9,077 nucleotides of DNA from an uncultured Chlorobiaceae bacterium (GCA_903904495.1 CAIVCU010000372.1:1-9077); one strand, 5' to 3'. Positions 1-6,667 are shown, counted from the first letter of the stretch. Notes: generated by a model from the sequence alone, not told the origin. Numbers and translations: made by a program.

Positions 1-204
1 ACGATAAACGTCGACGCGATGCTGCTTCTTGAAGCACCAAAAATAGCACCCTACATTACTGAAATGCGTAAAAACATTGCACGTTGTCTGGGTATTGAAA
101 TCGGAACTGTCTCGGTCAAAGCCACCACCAACGAAAAACTCGGCTATATAGGACGGGAAGAGGGCGCCGCAGCTCATGCAGTGTGTATTATCCGCTCCAT
201 CTAA
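1..204 (+). CDS. ispF: 2-C-methyl-D-erythritol 2,4-cyclodiphosphate synthase, 3' end only
   Basis: This is the C-terminal part of IspF, which forms 2-C-methyl-D-erythritol 2,4-cyclodiphosphate with release of CMP in the non-mevalonate isoprenoid pathway. The reading frame is open from the first base and gives 67 residues before a TAA stop. Visible family features are NVDA followed by the EAPKIAPYI segment, and the C-terminal VKATTNEKLGYIGREEG block, which carries the T-T-E-K-L-G and G-R-E-G residues typical of IspF. The N-terminal half, with the metal-binding Asp and His residues, lies outside the window. The protein ends shortly after the conserved block, as is normal for the family, so the 3' end looks intact. 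The stop overlaps that of the opposing permease gene. In this organism the pathway would feed the prenyl tail of bacteriochlorophyll, quinones and carotenoids (inference). Confidence 0.95.
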   Translation, partial: TINVDAMLLLEAPKIAPYITEMRKNIARCLGIEIGTVSVKATTNEKLGYIGREEGAAAHAVCIIRSI

Positions 205-1475
205 GCACCAACTTCACCTCTGAGAATCCTGACCGGCAAATAGCGCGTAGCCTTTCTTGCCGGACTCCAGGATGAGAGCACCGCAATCAGGATACCAAAG
301 ACGATCACAATCAGGTGGGCTTCAGGCTGTTCAATAATGTTAATTCTATCACTTTTCAACACTCCTGCAGTACTTGCTTCGAAGCGGATTGAGTCAACAA
401 GATGACAAATCACATGCCCCATCGGACTCCCGATAACAACACCGAGAACGCCGATCATAAACCCTTCAAGCATAAAAATGCGGGTGATGCTCCCGGCTTG
501 CATTCCCATCGAGCGCAGGATGGCTATATCCTTAACCTTTTGCAGAATCACCGTCGTCATGACCGATGAAACACCAAGACCGGCAACAATAAAAACAAAG
601 CCTACCAGTACAAGTGTAATCAAAGCATTACGGTTGTAAAATTCAATGACGTTCCGGTTTGTTTCATCCCAGCTCTCGCTTTTGTATCCGCTCAGTTCCT
701 GTACCTTCGCAGCGGTCGCACGGGCACGCTCAACATGCGCGGTTCTCAACCCGATACCAGTCACCGAATTCGAGGCTATCCCCTCCATTCTCTGAGCAAG
801 AGAGAGATTGACATAAGCCTCCCGCTCATCCTTTGCATTAAACCCGCTGCTGAACCGCCCCACTATCGTTACAGGAAACTCTTCGCTGTTTTTTGTCACA
901 AGGATGATCCTGTCTCGATATCCCGCATTAAGCTTTTTAGCCAACAGATCACCGACAAGAATGCCATTCGGAGTATAGGCAAGCTCATCCAGAGAGTTTT
1001 TTTCAATCAGATTCTTTTGCAACCCCGCAATATCGGCTTCAAGATGAGGGACAACGCCTCGGGCTACACAGGGAGTAAAACGGGTTTTATTACGTGCTAA
1101 CAGTTTGCTGAGTACAAAGGGTGAAATGCTCCGAAGCTCCTCAACCGGACGAATGCTCTCCACAACCCCGGTATAATTTTTAATAACCTCCTGTTGATCC
1201 AGAGTAATATTTTTAGTCACCATCGCAACCCGGCCCCCTTGCTTCATGAATAGATTTTCCGGCACCAGCGGAACAATTCTTTCAGCACTGATAAGCACAT
1301 GCGGAGCAGTATCTATTACTTTAGCTATAATATTTGATGACGACCCCCTGGCAACGGAAATTGTTGTCACAAGCATTGCCGAGCCTACTGCCACACCAAG
1401 AGCAGTGAGTATGGTTTGGCGTTTTCTTTCTCTGAGATGCACAAAGGCGATTCTCGCCTGATCCAGGTAATTCAT
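201..1475 (-). CDS. FtsX/LolE/MacB-type ABC transporter permease
   Basis: This is a 424-residue inner-membrane permease of the MacB/LolC-LolE/FtsX superfamily. The visible layout is typical: a cytoplasmic N-terminus with an RERKRQTILTALG start, a first membrane segment at about 21-42, a large extracytoplasmic domain at about 43-280 (MacB-like periplasmic core), then three membrane segments at about 284-309, 333-359 and 385-402. The KVKDIAILRSMGMQAGSI stretch at about 313-330 matches the coupling-helix region that contacts the ATPase in LolE/MacB-type permeases. The protein ends with the usual P-V-R-I-L-R type tail. Such permeases work with a separate LolD/MacB-like ATPase to move lipoproteins or other amphipathic cargo, or to drive a periplasmic partner. 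No ATPase gene lies beside it here, so the substrate is unknown. The ATG start at the 3' end of the divergent spacer has no clear Shine-Dalgarno. LolC/LolE or a DevC-like role are possible alternatives. Confidence 0.85.
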   Translation of the reverse strand: MNYLDQARIAFVHLRERKRQTILTALGVAVGSAMLVTTISVARGSSSNIIAKVIDTAPHVLISAERIVPLVPENLFMKQGGRVAMVTKNITLDQQEVIKNYTGVVESIRPVEELRSISPFVLSKLLARNKTRFTPCVARGVVPHLEADIAGLQKNLIEKNSLDELAYTPNGILVGDLLAKKLNAGYRDRIILVTKNSEEFPVTIVGRFSSGFNAKDEREAYVNLSLAQRMEGIASNSVTGIGLRTAHVERARATAAKVQELSGYKSESWDETNRNVIEFYNRNALITLVLVGFVFIVAGLGVSSVMTTVILQKVKDIAILRSMGMQAGSITRIFMLEGFMIGVLGVVIGSPMGHVICHLVDSIRFEASTAGVLKSDRINIIEQPEAHLIVIVFGILIAVLSSWSPARKATRYLPVRILRGEVGA

Positions 1476-1574
1476 TACGAAATATACATTTCTGGTTTTT
1501 CCTGGAAAATCAGTTGTTCTATAATTTTGATGCTTATTGTTGAAAAATCAAGCAAAAAAAATCTATTTTAATTG

Positions 1575-1600
1575 CCGGAGCCGGAGAAATTTACTCCCCG
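1575..1600. repeat. GC-rich patch with tandem CCGGAG and a short inverted repeat
   Basis: Inside the AT-rich 185-bp spacer between the divergent permease and phosphofructokinase genes there is a G+C-rich island. CCGGAG occurs twice in tandem (1575-1580 and 1581-1586), and GGAG (1583-1586) can pair with CTCC (1594-1597) across a 7-nt loop. It lies about 60-85 bp upstream of the phosphofructokinase start. It could be a regulator site serving either gene, but the stem is only four pairs and no known operator is recognised. Confidence 0.25.
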
Positions 1601-1645
1601 ACAAATAAATAAATTTGACCATTAAATACTAACTTTAGCTTTGAA

Positions 1646-1653
1646 GAGGAGAG
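1646..1653 (+). promoter_or_regulatory. Strong Shine-Dalgarno deciding the GTG start of the phosphofructokinase gene
   Basis: The purine run GAGGAGAG contains AGGAG nine nucleotides before a GTG codon at 1661. This spacing supports GTG as the true start; the protein then begins directly with the conserved MKKIGILTSGGD glycine-rich segment. It is the only textbook ribosome-binding site in the window, and the other genes have weak sites or none. Confidence 0.8.
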
Positions 1654-1660
1654 CATACCT

Positions 1661-2866
1661 GTGAAAAAAATTGGCATCCTAACCAGCGGAGGCGATTGTG
1701 GCGGACTCAATGCTGTACTGAAAGGCGCAGCAATGATGGCTCTATCAAAAGACCTTGAGCTTTATATTATCCCTAACGGATACGCCGGATTATACAACCT
1801 TATCGATCAGGATAAAATTGTCCGGCTGGATAAGGAACGTCTCGATCGTTTCGACGCCAGTTTTGCCGGTTCTGAGGCGGGACATTCCCGAGTTAAAATA
1901 AAAGCGATAAGCAATCCCGACAAGTACAACCGTATTAAGGCCGGTATGAAAAAATTCGACCTTGATGCGCTCATAATCAGCGGTGGAGATGATTCAGGCA
2001 GTGTTATGGTTGATCTCAATCAGAAAGGAATTCAGTGCATCCACGCACCGAAAACCATGGACCTCGACCTGCAGACATACTCTGTCGGAGGCGACTCCAC
2101 GATAAACCGCATCGCGCAGTTTGTGCATGACCTGAAAACAACAGGCAAAACTCATAACAGGGTGCTGGTTACCGAAGTATTCGGCCGTTATGCAGGTCAT
2201 ACTGCCTTTCGAAGCGGTATAGCCGCTGAAGCCGACTGTATTCTTATCCCTGAAATTCCTGCTGACTGGGATGTTGTTTATGAACACCTCGCTGAACGCT
2301 TCACCCGCAGAATCAGAGAGAGCGATGTCCATAGCGGAACATACACTGTTGTTGTTGCTGAAGGCCTGAAAAATGCCGATGGCACTGATATTGTTGATGA
2401 ATCAGCCGGCATTGACGCCTTCGGCCACAAAAAGCTTGCCGGTGCAGGCAAATTTACCGCCCAGCAAATCCAGAAAAGACTGAAAGCCGACCCGGCCATT
2501 CCGATTTTCATGAAAGAGACCGGTATGTTTGTTGAAGGAATTTATGAAATTCCAGAGGTACGGGTTATCCAGCCGGGTCACCTTGTCCGTTCAGGCAACT
2601 CTTCAGCATACGACATCAATTTCGGCTATGAAGCCGGTGCAGGCGCAATACTGCTGCTGCTTGAAGGAAAATCCGGCGTCACGATATCAAAGGTCAAGGG
2701 CCGCAAAGTAGAGTTCATCGAATCCAGCAAAGCAATTGCACAGCGCCATGTTGATCTCGAACAGGTCGCCTTGTACGAGTCCCTGGGTATCTGCTTTGGA
2801 CGCAAACCAGTAGCCTATGAGCCGATTCTCCGAGAGGTTGACGGCGTTTACGAAAGAATCTACTGA
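1661..2866 (+). CDS. pfkA: 6-phosphofructokinase, predicted pyrophosphate-dependent
   Basis: This 401-residue protein belongs to the PfkA superfamily and phosphorylates fructose 6-phosphate in glycolysis. The N-terminal glycine-rich loop is TSGGDCGGLNAVL (8-20). The phosphate-donor site reads GGDD at 108-111 and PKT at 130-132. In the E. coli enzyme the matching positions are Gly104 and Gly124, which allow ATP binding. The Asp/Lys pair seen here (D111, K131) is the established mark of pyrophosphate-using enzymes. Catalytic Asp residues are D134 and D136, within KTMDLDL; the usual TIDND has Asn where this protein has Leu135. GRYAGH (175-180), VAEG (232-235) and PGHLVRSG (305-312, with H307 and R310 as likely fructose 6-phosphate ligands) are present. 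A PPi-linked enzyme would be reversible and could serve both glycolysis and gluconeogenesis. The gene has its own Shine-Dalgarno and terminator, so it is probably monocistronic. Donor specificity is inferred from the motif and not proven. Confidence 0.93.
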   Translation: MKKIGILTSGGDCGGLNAVLKGAAMMALSKDLELYIIPNGYAGLYNLIDQDKIVRLDKERLDRFDASFAGSEAGHSRVKIKAISNPDKYNRIKAGMKKFDLDALIISGGDDSGSVMVDLNQKGIQCIHAPKTMDLDLQTYSVGGDSTINRIAQFVHDLKTTGKTHNRVLVTEVFGRYAGHTAFRSGIAAEADCILIPEIPADWDVVYEHLAERFTRRIRESDVHSGTYTVVVAEGLKNADGTDIVDESAGIDAFGHKKLAGAGKFTAQQIQKRLKADPAIPIFMKETGMFVEGIYEIPEVRVIQPGHLVRSGNSSAYDINFGYEAGAGAILLLLEGKSGVTISKVKGRKVEFIESSKAIAQRHVDLEQVALYESLGICFGRKPVAYEPILREVDGVYERIY

Positions 2867-2888
2867 CATTAGTACAATCCTTTTGAAC

Positions 2889-2926
2889 AAGCCTCCGTCA
2901 ACAACCTGCGGGGGCTTTTTATTTTT
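2889..2926 (+). terminator. Intrinsic terminator after the phosphofructokinase gene
   Basis: GCCTCCG (2891-2897) pairs with CGGGGGC (2909-2915), seven pairs including one G-U, around an 11-nt loop. Two flanking A-T pairs extend the stem. It is followed at once by TTTTTATTTTT. It starts about 24 nt after the stop codon and separates the gene from ilvE. Confidence 0.88.
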
Positions 2927-2962
2927 CCAGATTTCCTGTGCTCATAAGAGCTCCAATCGCCC

Positions 2963-2979
2963 GAAAACTGAAGAAAACT
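2963..2979 (+). repeat. Direct repeat GAAAACT with 10-bp period upstream of ilvE
   Basis: GAAAACT occurs at 2963-2969 and again at 2973-2979, separated by GAA, so the two copies sit one helical turn apart. It lies between the upstream terminator and the likely ilvE promoter area, roughly 45-60 bp before the candidate start of transcription. A regulator-binding direct repeat is possible, but the copies are A-rich and could arise by chance. Confidence 0.3.
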
Positions 2980-2990
2980 CCTGCTTTTTC

Positions 2991-3020
2991 TTTTAAAAAA
3001 CTCAAAACAAGCTATCTTTG
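2991..3020 (+). promoter_or_regulatory. Candidate ilvE promoter with Bacteroidota-like -7 element
   Basis: TATCTTTG at 3013-3020 matches the TAnnTTTG -7 consensus known from Bacteroidota, the sister group of Chlorobi. TTTT at 2991-2994 lies 18 nt upstream, where a TTTG-like -33 element would be expected. It would place the transcript start near 3025 and leave a leader of about 36 nt. The -33 match is imperfect and no clear sigma-70-type -35 is present. Confidence 0.35.
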
Positions 3021-3061
3021 AGAGTACTACTGGTAATGTTTTAACACCCAACACCTGCACT

Positions 3062-3973
3062 ATGAACAAGACCGCTAAAATCTGGATGAACGGCGAACTG
3101 ATTGACTGGATTGACGCAAAAATCCACATTCTGTCACACGTTGTCCACTACGGTTCATCCACTTTTGAAGGAATACGCTGCTATGAAACCATGAAGGGTT
3201 CAGCAGTTCTTTTTCTGGACGAACACATTAAACGTCTCAGGGACTCTTCAAAAATTTACCGTATCGAAATTCCCTATTCAGAAAAAGAACTGAAAGACGC
3301 CGTCATCAGCATCATTCACGCCAATAGTCATAAAGCCTGCTATATCCGTCCGCTGGTGTACCGTGGACAGGGAGCTTTCGGAGTCAATCCACACCGGGCA
3401 TCCATCGAAGTCGCCATTGCCACATGGGAGTGGGGAGCCTACCTTGGAGATGATGTGCTTGAAAACGGCGTCGACGTCCGCGTCTCATCATGGAACAGAC
3501 CCGCTCCGAACACCCTGCCGGCATGGGCAAAAGCCGGTGGCAACTATCTGAACTCGCAGCTCATCAAAATGGAAGCATTGATGGATGACTATGCCGAAGG
3601 GCTTGCTCTCGATGTCAATGGTTATGTTTCTGAAGGAAGCGGCGAAAACATCTTTGTAGTCCGTGACGGTATCATCTATACCCCAATGTCGGCACAATCG
3701 ATTCTACCCGGCTTTACCCGCTACGCTGTCATGCACATTGCAAAAGAGCTTGGCTATGAAGTTCGCGAAACGCTTATTCCCCGCGAAGCACTTTACATTG
3801 CCGATGAAGTCTTCCTCACCGGCACTGCAGCCGAGATAACCCCGGTCAGAAGCATCGACAAATACCCGATCGGCAATGAAAAACGCGGCCCGATCACCGA
3901 AGTACTGCAACATGCATACCTTAAAATCGTGAAAACCGGTGAAGATCCATACAACTGGCTGACCTTTATTTGA
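3062..3973 (+). CDS. ilvE: Branched-chain amino acid aminotransferase (class IV, PLP)
   Basis: This 303-residue fold-type IV aminotransferase transfers the amino group between glutamate and the 2-oxo acids of leucine, isoleucine and valine. It carries out the last step of their synthesis and the first of their breakdown in the cytoplasm. The early HYGSSTFEGIRCYE block (29-42) and R60/R96 region are typical. The PLP-binding lysine is K157 in AWAKAGGNYLNSQ, matching Lys159 of E. coli IlvE. EGSGENIF (191-198) supplies the conserved Glu, and LTGTAAEITPV (252-262) is the C-terminal phosphate/substrate loop. Length matches the usual 300-310 residues. The ATG start has no obvious Shine-Dalgarno; the leader just before it is poor in G. 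holB follows after 16 nt, so the two are likely co-transcribed. D-amino acid transaminase and 4-amino-4-deoxychorismate lyase share the fold, but the motifs and length favour IlvE. Confidence 0.95.
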   Translation: MNKTAKIWMNGELIDWIDAKIHILSHVVHYGSSTFEGIRCYETMKGSAVLFLDEHIKRLRDSSKIYRIEIPYSEKELKDAVISIIHANSHKACYIRPLVYRGQGAFGVNPHRASIEVAIATWEWGAYLGDDVLENGVDVRVSSWNRPAPNTLPAWAKAGGNYLNSQLIKMEALMDDYAEGLALDVNGYVSEGSGENIFVVRDGIIYTPMSAQSILPGFTRYAVMHIAKELGYEVRETLIPREALYIADEVFLTGTAAEITPVRSIDKYPIGNEKRGPITEVLQHAYLKIVKTGEDPYNWLTFI

Positions 3974-3989
3974 GCCCGGTAAGGCAGGC

Positions 3990-5159
3990 ATGAGCTGGAA
4001 AAACATCATCGGTCAAAAACAGCAAATCCGAACTCTTCGGAAAGCACTTGAAACAGAGCGATTCGCTCATGCCTACCTGTTCACCGGCCCGGAAGGGTCG
4101 GGAAAGGAATCAGCCGCATTTGAAATCGCCTCCATCTTCAACTGCCGCACGGCTAAAGCTTCCGAGAGTTTAGGAGCATGTGGAATCTGCCCTGACTGCC
4201 TGCAGATACAGTCGTTCATGCACCCGAACGTGGAGTATATTTTCCCGGTAGAATCGGCACTGCTCGATCCCGGCGATTCCGCAAAAAAAGAGAACAAGCG
4301 ATTTACTGAAGCAAAAGAACGGTACGACGCGCTGCTTGAACAAAAAAAGCAGAACCCCTACTTTTCCCCTGCCATGGAACGCTCCATGGGCATTCTGACC
4401 GAACAGATTATCACCCTTCAGCATAAAGCATCGTTTATGCCGGGAGAAGGGAGCAAAAAGATTTTCATTATTTCTCAGGCAGAACGCCTGCACCCTTCCG
4501 CCGCAAACAAGATCTTGAAACTCCTTGAAGAGCCGCCTGCACACGTCGTGTTTATTCTTGTTTCATCGAGGCCCGAAGCCCTGCTGCCGACCATCCGCTC
4601 ACGATGCCAGGCAATCAAGTTTTCGCGGGTTACCTCAGGAGAACTAAGGCTGTGGCTGCAGGAAAACCGCCCGGAAATAAAAGACCCCGAGCTGAGCTTT
4701 ATCGTCAGTTTTTCCAGAGGCAACCTCCGCCTCGCGTGGGAGCTTATCAACAACCGCGACAGCTCACAATCGGAAACAGCAACCATTATACTACGAAATC
4801 AGGCGCTCGACTACCTTCGTATGTTACTCACACCGAGCCGATTCCACGAAGCCATCAGTGCTTGCGAACAAAACGCAAAAAACCTTTCGCGCAACGAACT
4901 TTCACTTTTTCTTGCCGCTCTTCTGCTTTTCTTTCAGGATGTCAACCACCGCAGGATTAAACCGGACTTTCAGGAACTGAATAACCCGGACATCAGCGAT
5001 GCAATCAACCGTTTTGTAAAAAACTTTCCCAACCCTGATTTTTTCCAGATATCAACCATCACCGAAGAAGCCATCCATGCCATCGAACGCAACGCAAGTC
5101 CCCTGCTTGTCATGGCTTCCTTCACCGCTGATATCAAAGCATTGCTTCAGCGAAGCTGA
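3990..5159 (+). CDS. holB: DNA polymerase III delta-prime subunit (clamp loader)
   Basis: This 389-residue AAA+ protein is the delta-prime subunit of the clamp loader, which opens and loads the sliding clamp on primed DNA. It opens with SWKNIIGQ and KAL-ETERFAHAYLFTGPEGSGKE; the Walker A motif GPEGSGKE (33-40) is complete. Four cysteines, C52, C64, C67 and C70 (the last three in CGICPDC), match the zinc module of clamp-loader subunits. The ISQAERLHPSAANKILKLLEEPP block (161-183) and the sensor-type TIRSRCQ (201-207) are characteristic of delta-prime. Between these, residues 90-150 form a charged insert, rich in Lys and Glu, that E. coli HolB lacks. The C-terminal half (about 215-389) is helical and less conserved, as expected for the collar domain. 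It starts 16 nt after ilvE. DnaX is the main alternative, but the length, the lack of a classical Walker B (DExx) box and the AERL motif favour HolB. Confidence 0.92.
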   Translation: MSWKNIIGQKQQIRTLRKALETERFAHAYLFTGPEGSGKESAAFEIASIFNCRTAKASESLGACGICPDCLQIQSFMHPNVEYIFPVESALLDPGDSAKKENKRFTEAKERYDALLEQKKQNPYFSPAMERSMGILTEQIITLQHKASFMPGEGSKKIFIISQAERLHPSAANKILKLLEEPPAHVVFILVSSRPEALLPTIRSRCQAIKFSRVTSGELRLWLQENRPEIKDPELSFIVSFSRGNLRLAWELINNRDSSQSETATIILRNQALDYLRMLLTPSRFHEAISACEQNAKNLSRNELSLFLAALLLFFQDVNHRRIKPDFQELNNPDISDAINRFVKNFPNPDFFQISTITEEAIHAIERNASPLLVMASFTADIKALLQRS

Positions 5160-5160
5160 A
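5146..5160. repeat. Perfect hairpin spanning the holB stop codon
   Basis: TTCAGC (5146-5151) and GCTGAA (5155-5160) form a six-pair stem with a GAA loop, and the TGA stop of holB is inside the 3' arm. The core GCGAAGC is the sequence known for an unusually stable DNA mini-hairpin. No T-run follows on either strand, so it is not a normal intrinsic terminator. It is, however, the only stem seen between the convergent holB and cutA genes. Confidence 0.5.
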
Positions 5161-5197
5161 ACATCGAAAATAGTGTGGTTGATGCTCTTCTCAATGT

Positions 5198-5554
5198 TCA
5201 GGCTCCGGGAAGAGCTGTCGTGGAATCGAGCCAGTTCAGATAGCCAGGCAATCCACCGGTTATCGGCAGCTTGATAATTTCGGGAACGTCGTAAGGGTGA
5301 TTGTCCTGAATGTAAGCTTCAAGGTCACTGTACCGTGCTTCTGTTGTTTTGATATAAAGAGCAACTTCACTCTCTTTCTGCATTGCTCCCTCCCAGAAAA
5401 AGAAGCTTCTGATATCGGCCATCTGCACGCAGGCTGCAAGACGATTGCCAAGAATCCCTTCCGCAAGGGTTTCAGCTTCCTCCCGACGAGGAGCGGTGGT
5501 AATAGCCATGCAATAACTACTCTCCATGCTTTTCTCTGGCAGTTCAAACGTCAT
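5198..5554 (-). CDS. cutA: CutA1-like divalent-cation tolerance protein
   Basis: This is a 118-residue small cytoplasmic protein of the CutA1 family, which forms very stable trimers with a ferredoxin-like fold resembling PII. The family signatures are clear: ILGNRLAACVQM (34-45), the FFFWEGAMQKESEVALYIKT core (51-70) and the DNHPYDVPEIIKLPITGG block (84-101), ending with YLNWLD. The family was named for copper tolerance in E. coli, but its real function is unsettled. The ATG at 5554 overlaps the stop of the upstream peptidase gene in an ATGA, which points to translational coupling and supports this start. A second in-frame ATG nine codons later (MESSYCMAITT) would give a length nearer the family minimum. 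It converges on holB with 38 nt between the stops. Confidence 0.94.
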   Translation of the reverse strand: MTFELPEKSMESSYCMAITTAPRREEAETLAEGILGNRLAACVQMADIRSFFFWEGAMQKESEVALYIKTTEARYSDLEAYIQDNHPYDVPEIIKLPITGGLPGYLNWLDSTTALPGA

Positions 5555-6663
5555 AACTCGATCAGCTCTTTACTGAAACTCTGCAATGGAGTTGCCCCAT
5601 TCGGACCCATCACCACCGTATCCTCAATGCGCACCCCGAATTTCCCCGGCAGATAAATACCAGGCTCAATGGTAAAGACCATATTTTCCCGCAGCACATG
5701 CTCCCCTTTCGGGCTGATCCTTGGCTCCTCATGCACCTCAAACCCGACACCATGCCCAAGGCCGTGACCGAACTCATCACCGTAACCATGAGCATTGATA
5801 AACCGGCGCACCTCGCCATCAAGCTCTTTCGCTTTCATGCCACACTTTGCCATAGCTATACCGAGCGCCTGAGCCTCCTTAACAATTTGATAGACGTTAC
5901 GGGCTTCGCTGGATACATGACCAAGAGCAACAGTCCTTGTCTGGTCGGATGCATACCCGTCATAGATGCATCCCATATCGATAACAATCAGCTCTCCCAC
6001 TTTGAATAAAGCCGTTGATGGCTTTGCGTGAGGCATAGCAGATCGGGGACCTCCAGCCACTATCGGGTCAAAGGAGTCTTTATCTGCCCCAAGTTTTTTA
6101 TGCTGGAAAGAGATTTCTGCAGCAATATCAAGCTCAGTGACAGAGGGTGAAATCATTGTAATCACTTCTCCCAATACCAGCTCGCTGATTTCAGCAGCAC
6201 GACGCATCTTCACCAGCTCAATTTCATGCTTGACCATCCTGAACTCATCGAAAAATGCATCGATCGGTATGACCCGGTGTTTACCATGAAGCTGTTCAAT
6301 GAGCCGGGTGGCTTCGTGCCAGGTCGTGTTATCGGACTGGAGTCCAACCGTTGCACCAAGAGGATATCGATCCGAACCAAGTTCTGCAGCAAATCCGTCA
6401 CCTGCAATAACCACTTCAGCCACATCAATCTCACGCGTGGCCTGCTCTTTATATCTGAAATCAGTAAATAGCCAGCTTTTTTCACGGGTAACAACAAGTC
6501 TTGCACTTGAGCCGCTGAAACCGGTCAGCCACCTGATAACAGAAAGATCAGTAACAATACATGCATCAAGCGCCTGACTCATCATTTTCATAAGAACCAT
6601 CGCGAGAGCTTCTTTGCGGTATGGCGTTATCTGTTTTATATCCATAAGATGCATAATATTCAT
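5551..6663 (-). CDS. pepP: Xaa-Pro aminopeptidase / M24 family metallopeptidase
   Basis: This 370-residue cytoplasmic peptidase belongs to family M24 (creatinase/prolidase/aminopeptidase P fold) and releases N-terminal residues before proline, or splits Xaa-Pro dipeptides. The N-terminal creatinase-like domain covers about 1-145, with VTDLSVIRWLTGFSGSS (37-53). The catalytic pita-bread domain follows. The five metal ligands are all present: D229 (VIDMG), D240 (SDQTRT), H304 (HGLGHGVGF), E333 (TIEPGIY) and E347 (RIEDTV), with H311 (EVHEEP) matching the catalytic His361 of E. coli PepP. The spacing D229-D240 equals that of E. coli D260-D271. Length is shorter than E. coli PepP and closer to the many short bacterial PepP/PepQ-like enzymes, so PepQ (prolidase) is a possible alternative. 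The start is uncertain: ATGs also occur at codons 4 and 7, and none has a Shine-Dalgarno. cutA is downstream in an ATGA overlap. Confidence 0.9.
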   Translation of the reverse strand: MNIMHLMDIKQITPYRKEALAMVLMKMMSQALDACIVTDLSVIRWLTGFSGSSARLVVTREKSWLFTDFRYKEQATREIDVAEVVIAGDGFAAELGSDRYPLGATVGLQSDNTTWHEATRLIEQLHGKHRVIPIDAFFDEFRMVKHEIELVKMRRAAEISELVLGEVITMISPSVTELDIAAEISFQHKKLGADKDSFDPIVAGGPRSAMPHAKPSTALFKVGELIVIDMGCIYDGYASDQTRTVALGHVSSEARNVYQIVKEAQALGIAMAKCGMKAKELDGEVRRFINAHGYGDEFGHGLGHGVGFEVHEEPRISPKGEHVLRENMVFTIEPGIYLPGKFGVRIEDTVVMGPNGATPLQSFSKELIEL

Positions 6664-6667
6664 ATAA

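Noticed and set aside
1598..1627. Sigma-70-type promoter for the phosphofructokinase gene (CCGACA, 18 bp, TTAAAT)
   Set aside because: Both boxes match only four of six positions, and the nearby TTGACC at 1615-1620 has no -10 at proper spacing, so no promoter was assigned.
2869..3129. 86-codon minus-strand frame across the terminator and ilvE start
   Set aside because: It runs through a clear terminator and the ilvE 5' end, with no start signal or family features.
4604..4960. 118-codon plus-strand open frame inside holB
   Set aside because: It lies entirely in another frame of holB; the Pro/Arg-rich product has no recognisable domain and no ribosome-binding site.
5297..5656. 119-codon plus-strand open frame across the cutA/peptidase junction
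   Set aside because: It is antisense to two well-supported genes, its protein shows no family motif, and it is explained as a shadow of their coding bias.
5698..6009. 103-codon frame antisense to the M24 peptidase gene
   Set aside because: The peptidase frame carries all metal ligands; the antisense product shows nothing recognisable.
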